A DNA stretch of 38,373 nucleotides from JALZDI01 sp035557095 (GTDB lineage: Bacteria; Actinomycetota; Actinomycetes; Propionibacteriales; Nocardioidaceae), in contig DATMEB010000294.1 of NCBI GenBank assembly GCA_035557095.1, positions 1-38,373 on the forward strand, read 5' to 3'. The notes below the pieces were generated by a model. The model did no database searches. It was not told the origin of the DNA and saw only the letters and a program-made list of their open reading frames with translations. The translations under genes were made by a program, and so were the position numbers. This document shows, in pieces, positions 31,150 to 38,373 of the stretch (position 1 is the first letter of the stretch; each line of letters opens with the position of its first letter).

Positions 31150-31795
31150 CGTGGTCACCGACGCCCTGGGCCTGGTCACGCTGATGATCGCCGCCCTGTC
31201 CGCGGCCGCGGTCGTCGACCCGGCCCTCGAGGGCGCGGTGGGCCCCAGCGCGCCGGTGCTCATCGTGCTGGGCTCGCTGCTGCTCGGCGGCATCGCGGGC
31301 TCGCTGCTGCGGATCGAGACCCGGCTGGAGGACTTCGGCGGCTGGCTGCAGCACCGGCTCTCACGCGGAGCCGGGTCTGAGGACCGCCGACGGTTCATCG
31401 AGGGCTTCGTGACCGCCTCCCTGGTGTTCTGCGTGGGGCCGCTCACCATCATCGGCTCGCTCAACGACGGCCTCGGCAACGGACCCGACGAGCTGTTCCT
31501 CAAGGCCGCGCTGGACGGCTTCGCCTCCATCGCGTTCGCGGCCTCGCTCGGCTGGGGCGTGGCAGCCTCCGCGCTCGCCGTGCTGGCGGTGCAGGGCACG
31601 CTGACCGCGCTCGGCGCCGCGGTGGGCGGGTTCCTGCCCGAGGCGCACCTGGCGGCGCTCACCGCGGCCGGCGGCCTGCTGCTCGTGGGCGTCGCGATCC
31701 GCCTCCTGCGGCTGCGGTCCCTGCCCGTTGGCGACCTGCTCCCCGCGCTGGTGGTGGCACCGCTGCTCACCCAGCTGGTCATGGCCGTGCGGTAA
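31049..31795 (+). CDS. DUF554 family membrane protein (YdfK-like)
   Basis: A 248-residue integral membrane protein of the DUF554 family, whose transported substrate is not known. The opening FPGIGTLVNVAAVLVGSTIGVLLGHRLP is the conserved family start, here from a TTG codon; GGGGG lies 11 bases upstream, a poor ribosome site. Further family blocks are RRRFIEGFVTASLVFCVGPLTIIGSLNDGL and DGFASIAFAASLGWGVAASAL. Seven or eight hydrophobic segments are visible. It may be transcribed from the promoter at 30926 with a structured leader and lies upstream of the liv genes on the same strand, separated by 172 bases. Confidence 0.9.
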   Translation: MFPGIGTLVNVAAVLVGSTIGVLLGHRLPHRTRDVVTDALGLVTLMIAALSAAAVVDPALEGAVGPSAPVLIVLGSLLLGGIAGSLLRIETRLEDFGGWLQHRLSRGAGSEDRRRFIEGFVTASLVFCVGPLTIIGSLNDGLGNGPDELFLKAALDGFASIAFAASLGWGVAASALAVLAVQGTLTALGAAVGGFLPEAHLAALTAAGGLLLVGVAIRLLRLRSLPVGDLLPALVVAPLLTQLVMAVR

Positions 31796-31885
31796 CCGTC
31801 AGGGGCAAAACGGTGGTGGTTGCTGTCTTGGGCAACAGTTCGGTGACGTTGGCTGAGTCGGCCTGCCCCACCTGGCAGTTCTCGC

Positions 31886-31891
31886 TATGCT
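31886..31891 (+). promoter_or_regulatory. -10 candidate of the livHMGF operon
   Basis: TATGCT is followed about seven bases later by the likely transcript start, leaving a leader of about 70 bases before the livH GTG. The -35 region is not convincing. Confidence 0.4.
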
Positions 31892-31967
31892 CCCGCAGAA
31901 CCCGAGCCGGGGTTCGCCGATCCGAGCTCCGGCTTTCGCAGGCTTCAGACCCGACAGGAGTCCGTAC

Positions 31968-33299
31968 GTGCAGGTGCGAGCAACCGCGACCCTCGCGCTC
32001 GTCCTCGGCGTTCTCGGCGTCACCCTTGCCATCCCCTCGGCCGCGAGCGCAGCACCTCCCGCGGCGGTGCCGGCGACGACGTCGATGGTGCACGCCTCCC
32101 CCGAGGACGAAGGACCAGCGATCTCAGGCACGCTGATCAACGAGAGCGACCCAGGCAGGCCCAAACCCGTCGAGGGCGTCGAGGTCACGGTGCTCGACGA
32201 GTCCGGCAACGAGGTCGGCACCGCGACCAGCGACGCCCAGGGCACGTTCACCATCACCGTCCCCGACTCCGGTGACTACCTCGTCCAGGTCAACGTCGAC
32301 ACGCTCCCCGAGGGCACATTCCTTCGTGACCCCGGTGACGTCGAGAACACCGTCACGATCACCGGCTTCGACGTGACCGTGCAGTTCCCGATCGGCCCCG
32401 ACACCAGGGATCCGACGGGCCTCTGGAACGACATCGCCGACCGCACCACGACCGGCATCCTCTTCGGCCTGATCCTGGCGCTCTCGGCGCTGGGCCTGTC
32501 GATGATCTTCGGCACGACGGGCCTGACCAACTTCGCGCACGGCGAGCTGGTCACCTTCGGCGCCATGGTGGCACTGCTGCTGAACACTGCCGGGATCCAC
32601 ATCATCCCGGCGGCGTTCATGACGGTTGTGATCTGCGCGTTCGCCGGGTGGTTCCAGGACGCGTTCCTGTGGCGGCAGCTCCGCAGGCGCGGGACCGGTC
32701 TGATCGCGATGATGATCGTGTCGATCGGTATGGCGTTGTTCCTCCGGGCGATGTACCAGTACATCATCGGCGGGACCCGGCGGCCCTACGAGCAGTACGT
32801 CACCGCCGAGCCGATCGAGCTGGGGGTGCTCACGATCCCGCCGCGTGACCTGGCGATCGCCGGCGTCGCGCTGGTCGTCCTGATCGCTGTCTCCTTCGCG
32901 CTGCAGACCACCAGGATGGGCAAGGCGATGCGCGCCGTCGCCGACAACCCCCCGCTGGCCGCCTCGTCCGGCATCAACGTCGACCGGGTGGTCTCGATCG
33001 TCTGGATCGGTGGTACGGCGCTCGCCGGGCTCGGCGGCATCCTGTACACGCTCATCTACCAGATGGACTACCAGATGGGCCTACGGCTGCTGCTGATGCT
33101 GTTCGCGGCGGTGATCCTCGGTGGCATCGGGACGATCTGGGGGGCGATGCTCGGCGCCATGATCGTCAGCCTGTTCACCGAGCTCTCGACGCTGGTGCTC
33201 CCTGCCGAGCTGAAGTACACGAGCGCGTTGTTCGTGATGATCCTCATCCTGCTGTTCCGACCGCAGGGCATCCTCAACCGCGCGCAGCGGGTCGGCTAG
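31968..33299 (+). CDS. livH: Branched-chain amino acid ABC permease LivH with N-terminal secreted beta-sandwich domain
   Basis: A 443-residue permease about 140 residues longer than usual LivH. Residues 1-29 form a signal peptide (LALVLGVLGVTLAIPSAASA). Residues about 50-140 read like a carboxypeptidase-regulatory or SpaA-type beta-sandwich (ISGTLINES, VEGVEVTVLDESG, TSDAQGTFTITVPDSGDYLVQV). The membrane part starts near residue 155 with GILFGLILALSALGLSMIFGTTGLTNFAHGEL, the LivH hallmark, and ends in LILLFRPQGI. The extra domain would lie outside the membrane beside the binding protein. GTG 31968 is chosen because AGGAG lies eight bases upstream and the signal peptide follows directly. It is the first gene of livHMGF. 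Confidence 0.9.
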   Translation: MQVRATATLALVLGVLGVTLAIPSAASAAPPAAVPATTSMVHASPEDEGPAISGTLINESDPGRPKPVEGVEVTVLDESGNEVGTATSDAQGTFTITVPDSGDYLVQVNVDTLPEGTFLRDPGDVENTVTITGFDVTVQFPIGPDTRDPTGLWNDIADRTTTGILFGLILALSALGLSMIFGTTGLTNFAHGELVTFGAMVALLLNTAGIHIIPAAFMTVVICAFAGWFQDAFLWRQLRRRGTGLIAMMIVSIGMALFLRAMYQYIIGGTRRPYEQYVTAEPIELGVLTIPPRDLAIAGVALVVLIAVSFALQTTRMGKAMRAVADNPPLAASSGINVDRVVSIVWIGGTALAGLGGILYTLIYQMDYQMGLRLLLMLFAAVILGGIGTIWGAMLGAMIVSLFTELSTLVLPAELKYTSALFVMILILLFRPQGILNRAQRVG

Positions 33300-33318
33300 G
33301 GCAGGGAGGAGCCACGTC

Positions 33319-34314
33319 ATGGATTGGGCACCGATCTTCACCAACTCCATCCAGGCCGCGATCGGCCCGGAGGCGGTGGTCTACTGCCTGGCCGCCATCG
33401 GCCTGAACATCCACTTCGGCTACACCGGCCTGCTGAACTTCGGCCAGGCCGGGTTCATGGCGATCGCGGGCTACGGGCTCGCGGCCTCCGTCGTCACGTT
33501 CGGCCTGCCGTTCTGGCTGGCCCTGCTCATCGGCCTCGGCGGCACGGTGGTGTTCGCGCTGCTGCTGGGTGTACCCACGCTGCGGCTCAGAGCCGACTAC
33601 CTCGCGATCGTGACGATCGCAGCGGCCGAGATCGTGCGCCAGCTGCTGGGCTCGCAGGCGCTGCGCGACTGGTTCGGCGGCAAGGACGGCCGGCAGGGCT
33701 TCAGCGACCCCCTGCGGGCCATCAACCCGTTCACCCAGGACGTCGACCTCGGGTTCATGAGCTTCAGCCCGTTCGAGTTCTGGGTCATGGTGATCGGCTG
33801 GATCCTCGTGGCGCTGTGCTGCCTGGTGGTGTGGGCGCTGATGCGCAGCCCGTGGGGTCGCGTGCTGAAGGCGATCCGGGAGGACGAGGACGCCGTGCGC
33901 TCGCTGGGCAAGAACGTCTACGGCTACAAGATGCAGTCGCTCATCCTGGGTGGTCTGATCGGTGGCCTGGCAGGCTTCATCATGGGACTCAGCCGGTCGT
34001 CGATCGTGCCGGACAACTTCCAGGCCGACATCACCTTCTTCGCCTGGACCGTGCTCCTGCTCGGCGGTGCGGCAACCGTGTTCGGCCCGGTGGTCGGTGC
34101 CATCCTGTTCTGGCTGCTGATCAGCGTGCTGGGCAACTTCTTCAGCCAGGCCACGGCCGGGCCCGACCCGCTGATGCCGGTGTGGCTGATGGACCAGAAC
34201 CAGGCGAGCCTGGTCCGGTTCATCGTCCTGGGTCTCGCGCTGATGTTGCTGATGATCTTCCGGCCGCAAGGTATCTTCGGTGACAAGAGGGAGCTCGCGA
34301 TCAATGCCCGATGA
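33319..34314 (+). CDS. livM: Branched-chain amino acid ABC permease LivM
   Basis: A 331-residue second permease of the importer. The family opening is VYCLAAIGLNIHFGYTGLLNFGQAGFMAIAGYG, and the loop contacting the ATPase is seen at SPWGRVLKAIREDEDAVRSLGKNVYGYKMQSL. The end (MLLMIFRPQGIFGDKREL) is typical. It has nine or so membrane segments. The ATG has AGGGAGGAG upstream. It overlaps the start of livG by 11 bases. Confidence 0.95.
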   Translation: MDWAPIFTNSIQAAIGPEAVVYCLAAIGLNIHFGYTGLLNFGQAGFMAIAGYGLAASVVTFGLPFWLALLIGLGGTVVFALLLGVPTLRLRADYLAIVTIAAAEIVRQLLGSQALRDWFGGKDGRQGFSDPLRAINPFTQDVDLGFMSFSPFEFWVMVIGWILVALCCLVVWALMRSPWGRVLKAIREDEDAVRSLGKNVYGYKMQSLILGGLIGGLAGFIMGLSRSSIVPDNFQADITFFAWTVLLLGGAATVFGPVVGAILFWLLISVLGNFFSQATAGPDPLMPVWLMDQNQASLVRFIVLGLALMLLMIFRPQGIFGDKRELAINAR

Positions 34315-35244
34315 ACCAAGGACCGAAGCGGCTGCGGCCAAGGACGCGGCCGCTGCTCTTGCCGACGTACCCCGCGAGCCCGGCGCACCCAAGCCCGACC
34401 CCATTCTGGTCGCCGACGACATCGTGCGCAGGTTCGGCGGCCTGACGGCGGTCGACGTCGAGCACGTCGAGATCCAGCGCGGCGTGATCACCGGGCTGAT
34501 CGGTCCCAACGGTGCCGGCAAGACCACGTTCTTCAACGTGCTCACCGGGTTCGACCAGCCCGACAACGGCCACTGGGAGTTCAACGGCAGAAGCCTCAAG
34601 GGCACGGCCGCCTACCGGGTCGCCCGGATGGGCATGGTGCGCACCTTCCAGCTGACCAAGGCGCTCAGCCGGCTCAGCGTCATGGAGAACATGCGCCTCG
34701 GCGCGACCGGTCAGCGCGGCGAGCGCCTCTGGCAGGCCATGCTCGCGCCGCTGTGGCGATCACAGGAGACCGCCAACACCGCACGCGCGGAGAAGCTGCT
34801 CGACCGCTTCAACCTCGGCGCGAAATCGGCCGACTTCGCCGGCTCGCTGTCCGGCGGCCAGCGCAAGCTGCTGGAGATGGCGCGCGCTCTCATGGTCGAG
34901 CCCGAGCTGGTGATGCTCGACGAGCCGATGGCCGGCGTCAACCCGGCGCTCAAGCAGTCGCTGCTGGGGCACGTGAAGTCGCTGCGCGAGGAAGGCATGA
35001 CGGTGCTGTTCGTCGAGCACGACATGGACATGGTCCGTGACATCTCCGACTGGGTCATCGTGATGGCACAGGGCAAGATCATCTCCGAAGGGCCGCCCGA
35101 AGCCGTGATGGGAGACCAGCGCGTGATCGACGCCTACCTCGGCGCCCACCACGACGCGGCCCTCACGGAAGAGGAAGAGGAGCAGATGCTCGCGGAGGCC
35201 GAGCGGGCCGCGGAGGCCGAAAGGGCCGCCCAAGGGAGACGCGC

Positions 35245-35248
<4 letters not shown>
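34304..35248 (+). CDS. livG: Branched-chain amino acid ABC ATP-binding protein LivG
   Basis: A 314-residue ATPase. Walker A is GPNGAGKTT (about residues 68-76), the signature is LSGGQRKLLEMARAL, and Walker B is LVMLDEPMAGVNP; FVEHDMDMV carries the switch histidine. Both ends are extended: an Ala-rich N-terminal segment (residues 5-30) and an acidic Glu-rich C-terminal coil (ALTEEEEEQMLAEAERAAEAE). These extensions are not needed for ATPase activity and are of unknown use. Starts within the livM stop region; its stop overlaps livF by four bases (ATGA). Confidence 0.95.
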
Positions 35249-36012
<764 letters not shown>

Positions 36013-36080
36013 GCCCGTTCGCGCCTTCTAGGCGGGAGCTCGGCGTACTCTCGGCAGCCGGCACCGACGGCAGACAAACG

Positions 36081-36111
36081 GAAGGGCCCGGCCTGGTTGG
36101 CCGGGCCCTTC
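36081..36111. terminator. Bidirectional terminator between livF and livK
   Basis: GAAGGGCCCGGCC and GGCCGGGCCCTTC pair over 13 bp around a TGGTT loop. It lies between the convergent livF (ends 36012) and livK (ends 36135) genes and should stop both transcripts. Confidence 0.85.
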
Positions 36112-36134
36112 GCTTGGGGGATGAGGGGTTGTGA

Positions 36135-37457
36135 CTAGGAGATGTCACCCTCGACGTAGTCGACGTTGGTGAAGTTGTTGTTCGCGCCGTACTCGAAGAT
36201 GCCGATCGTGGCGGCCGACGGGCTGCCGGTGCCGTTGAAGTTGACCGGACCCGAGACACCCTCGTAGTCGATGTCCTGGTCCTGCTCCAGCATCTGCGCG
36301 CACTCCTCGAAGGTGGTGCACGCGGTGCCGCCCTCGGAGACGTCCCGCAGGTTGGCTGCGAGGGTCGCCCCGGAGTCGTCACCACCGGCGACGGCCGCGA
36401 GACCCAGCAGCATCGACGCGTCGTAGGACTCCGGACCGTAGGTGAAGCTGTCCAGCCTCGGGTTGATGTCGAGCAGCCGCTGGCGGAAGTCACCGGTCAG
36501 CTCGGCGCCCGGGTAGGTCGCGCGCACGCCCTGCAGCGTCCCCTTCGGGAACTCGCCGGAGTAGTCGGCAGTGTTGCCGTCGACGAAGTAGATCTGCTTG
36601 TCGGCGGGCCCGATGTTGTTGCGGACCATCTCGGGGATGATCGAGGTCGTCTCCTCGAAGCCGATCAGGATGATCGCCTCCGGGTCGCCGGCCGCGACCT
36701 GCTGCACCTCGGAGCTCCAGTTGGTGGCCTCAGGGGTGTAGAAGACCTTGTCGACCACCGTGCCGCCGGACTGCTTGAAGACCTGCTCGGCCTGGTTGGC
36801 AAGGGCCTCGCCGTACGCCTCCTGGCGCGCCATGATCGAGACGGTGTCGTGACCGTCCTGGGCGACCAGGTTGGCCAGCACCGCACCCTGCAGCACGTCG
36901 GACGGGGCGGTACGGAAGTAGAAGCCGTTGTCGTCGCAGTTGTCGAACGCCGTCGAGGTGTTCGCCGGCGACATCTGGACCACACCCGCGCTCGAGATCT
37001 TGTCGAGCACGCTCAGCGAGACGCTGGACGACGCCGCACCGACGACTGCGTCGGCATTGGCGTTGAGCAGCTTGTCGGTCTCGCTCGGGGCGATGTCGGG
37101 CGACCCGTCGCCGGAGTCTGCCTGAACCAGACGCACGTCCTTGTTGAGGACGCCGCCGGCCTGGTTCATCTCCTCGATCGCGAGCTCGACGCCCGCGACC
37201 TCCGGGGGCCCGAGGAAGGCGAGGTCGCCGGTGAGGGGCAGCAGGCTGCCGAGCGTCAGCTGGCCGTCACCCTGGGCCGACGGCGGAGTGGGACACTCCT
37301 GGGCGGCCGGGTCCGCCGACTCGCTCGGGGCCTCGCTCTGCGTCTGCTCGTCCTGCGGGGCGGCGGTGTCGTCGCCACCCCCGCCACAGGCACTGAGCAC
37401 GAGGAGCGCGGCAGCACCGGCGGCGGCGGTTTGCCAGGCACGGATAGGGCGGTTCAT
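36135..37457 (-). CDS. livK: Branched-chain amino acid ABC substrate-binding lipoprotein (LivK-like)
   Basis: A 440-residue periplasmic-binding protein of the Leu/Ile/Val-binding (Peripla_BP_6) type. A lipoprotein signal peptide with Cys24 (LLVLSACGGGGDD) is followed by an acidic Gln/Ser/Glu linker, then the fold starting LTLGSLLPLTGDLAFLGPPEVAGVELAIEEMNQAGG. Later blocks are VVGAASSSVSLSVLDKIS and SVSIMARQEAYGEALANQAEQVF-like sequence. The true ligand could be another amino acid or small amide. The ATG has GGAGGG upstream. It is on the minus strand facing the livHMGF operon, so it is separately transcribed, with a long upstream region containing a 23-bp palindrome. Confidence 0.92.
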   Translation of the reverse strand: MNRPIRAWQTAAAGAAALLVLSACGGGGDDTAAPQDEQTQSEAPSESADPAAQECPTPPSAQGDGQLTLGSLLPLTGDLAFLGPPEVAGVELAIEEMNQAGGVLNKDVRLVQADSGDGSPDIAPSETDKLLNANADAVVGAASSSVSLSVLDKISSAGVVQMSPANTSTAFDNCDDNGFYFRTAPSDVLQGAVLANLVAQDGHDTVSIMARQEAYGEALANQAEQVFKQSGGTVVDKVFYTPEATNWSSEVQQVAAGDPEAIILIGFEETTSIIPEMVRNNIGPADKQIYFVDGNTADYSGEFPKGTLQGVRATYPGAELTGDFRQRLLDINPRLDSFTYGPESYDASMLLGLAAVAGGDDSGATLAANLRDVSEGGTACTTFEECAQMLEQDQDIDYEGVSGPVNFNGTGSPSAATIGIFEYGANNNFTNVDYVEGDIS

Positions 37458-37601
37458 GGACCCTCCGAAGATGGTGAAAGAGGCCGTGTCCGCCAGATCG
37501 GCGGGCAGGCGCTGTCCTGTGGCAGCGAACCTACTGCCTCGCCCACCACAGAGGGTGTCCTAGACGCAAATGCATCTGCGTCGTTGCTAACTTGTGACCT
37601 A

Positions 37602-37624
37602 TGTCGGTTCTGACAGTACCGACA
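37602..37624. promoter_or_regulatory. 23-bp palindrome upstream of livK
   Basis: TGTCGGT (37602-37608) and ACCGACA (37618-37624) are perfect 7-bp arms. Inside, CTG (37610-37612) and CAG (37614-37616) also pair, so 10 of 11 position pairs are complementary around a central A. It lies between pdtaR and livK, about 145 bases upstream of livK. It looks like a binding site for a dimeric regulator; a smaller palindrome, TGCTGTCAGCA, follows at 37636-37646. Confidence 0.5.
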
Positions 37625-37670
37625 GGCTCAGTCGCTGCTGTCAGCACACGTCATCACAGGAGCCGAACGC

Positions 37671-38357
37671 TCACTCCCCGCGGTCGGACTCGCCGTCGGA
37701 TTCGCCGTCGGACTCGTGTTCTGAGTCGCCGTCTGACTCACTGGCCGCACCGAGTGCGGGACCGTGGTCGATCACCCCCTGTGCGACCTCACGCATGGAA
37801 AGACGCAGGTCCATCGCGGTCTTCTGGATCCACCGGAACGCCTCCGGCTCGGTCACTGCGAGTGAGCTCTGCAGGACGCCTTTCGCGCGGTCGACGAGCT
37901 TGCGCACCTCGAGCCGGTCGGTGAGGTTGGAGATCTCGTGCTCGAGCTCGGACAGCTCGGCGAACCGGCTCACGGCCATCTCGATCGCCGGAACCAGGTC
38001 GTTCTTGCCGAAGGGCTTCACCAGGTAGGCCATCGCGCCGGCGTCACGTGCCCGCTCCACCAGCTCGCGCTGACTGAACGCCGTCAGGATGACGACCGGC
38101 GCGATCCGCTGCCGGGCGATCCGTTCCGCGGCCGAGATGCCGTCGAGCTTGGGCATCTTCACGTCCAGCACGACCAGGTCGGGCCGGTGCTCCTCGGCCA
38201 GCGCGACCGCGGCCTCGCCGTCGGCGGCCTGGCCGACCACGTCGTAGCCCTCCTCGGCCAGCATCTCCGAGAGGTCGAGCCTGATCAGCGCCTCGTCCTC
38301 GGCCACGACCACGCGCCGGGCGGGCGCGGGCGCGGGGTGTTCCTCTGCCGTGTTCAC
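37671..38357 (-). CDS. pdtaR: ANTAR-domain response regulator (PdtaR type)
   Basis: A 228-residue two-component regulator. The receiver domain (about residues 14-130) has acidic pocket AEDE at 19-22, phospho-acceptor Asp65 (VVLDVKMP) and Lys114 (YLVKPF). The C-terminal ANTAR RNA-binding domain (about residues 138-196) contains LVDRAKGVLQSSLAVTEPEAFRWIQKTAMDLRLSMREVAQ. Phosphorylated relatives bind paired RNA hairpins to stop transcription termination. The GTG start is the only good one. Residues 206-228 are a Ser/Glu/Asp repeat coded by 12-bp units. In actinobacteria this gene commonly lies upstream of polA, as here. Confidence 0.93.
   Translation of the reverse strand: MNTAEEHPAPAPARRVVVAEDEALIRLDLSEMLAEEGYDVVGQAADGEAAVALAEEHRPDLVVLDVKMPKLDGISAAERIARQRIAPVVILTAFSQRELVERARDAGAMAYLVKPFGKNDLVPAIEMAVSRFAELSELEHEISNLTDRLEVRKLVDRAKGVLQSSLAVTEPEAFRWIQKTAMDLRLSMREVAQGVIDHGPALGAASESDGDSEHESDGESDGESDRGE
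37683..37742. repeat. Five tandem 12-bp units in the pdtaR 3' end
   Basis: Five consecutive 12-bp units of the GTCGGACTCGCC type, increasingly diverged toward 37742, encode the acidic SDGE-like tail of the response regulator. In frame and just inside the stop codon. Confidence 0.75.
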
Positions 38358-38373
38358 GCCCGACAGGCTAGCG

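Noticed and set aside
37563..37582. GACGCA/TGCGTC inverted repeat upstream of livK
   Set aside because: Arms are 6 bp with an 8-base spacer in GC-rich DNA; possible by chance and not clearly tied to a promoter, so not listed as a site.

Overview
The window looks like chromosomal DNA of a high-GC actinobacterium (about 70% G+C judged by eye), most likely from the Nocardioidaceae or a close relative. The support is a long Lys/Ala-rich N-terminus on the principal sigma factor, a second SigB-type sigma factor, a proofreading-dead PolA, an ANTAR response regulator of the PdtaR type, several leaderless-looking GTG starts, and sugar ABC importers without their own ATPase. No rRNA, tRNA, CRISPR array, insertion sequence or phage gene was seen. 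Genes are packed tightly: the longest gene-free stretches are about 220 bases (upstream of rpsA) and about 210 bases (upstream of livK).

Layout. Bases 1-6003 carry, mostly on the minus strand, sigA, a HhH-GPD protein, a universal stress protein, a glutamate-cysteine-ligase-like protein and a DUF4192 protein, plus one short plus-strand unknown. Bases 6116-8330 hold a small membrane protein and winged-helix regulator operon behind a palindromic operator, then dinB. Bases 8318-12136 hold a TetR regulator divergent from a DMT exporter that overlaps an oligopeptidase B gene. Bases 12224-13244 hold sigB, with an ECF-like promoter; it ends tail-to-tail with coaE. A GlxA/AraC-type regulator and a 54-residue membrane protein diverge from a region rich in TGCCA/TGGCA half-sites. 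rpsA follows at 15227-16729.

Bases 16951-27439 form a catabolic cassette. On the minus strand are a secreted putative glycosidase and an APH-fold kinase. On the plus strand are a methyltransferase, an autoregulated lacI, a lipoprotein binding protein, two permeases, a GH130 enzyme and an AGE-family epimerase/isomerase. Two matching LacI-type operators, 914 bp apart centre to centre, overlap the -10 regions of the glycosidase and lacI promoters. The inferred role is uptake and breakdown of mannose-containing oligosaccharides.

The remainder holds polA, a GNAT acetyltransferase, a DUF554 membrane protein, a branched-chain-amino-acid type ABC transporter (livHMGF on plus, livK convergent on minus) and pdtaR. 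On the minus strand pdtaR, polA, rpsA and coaE occur in the same order as in Mycobacterium tuberculosis (recalled, not searched). The sugar cassette and the liv genes therefore sit inside a conserved housekeeping backbone. The strongest candidates for new biology are the LacI-controlled cassette with its unclassified secreted enzyme, and a LivH permease carrying a secreted beta-sandwich domain at its N-terminus.
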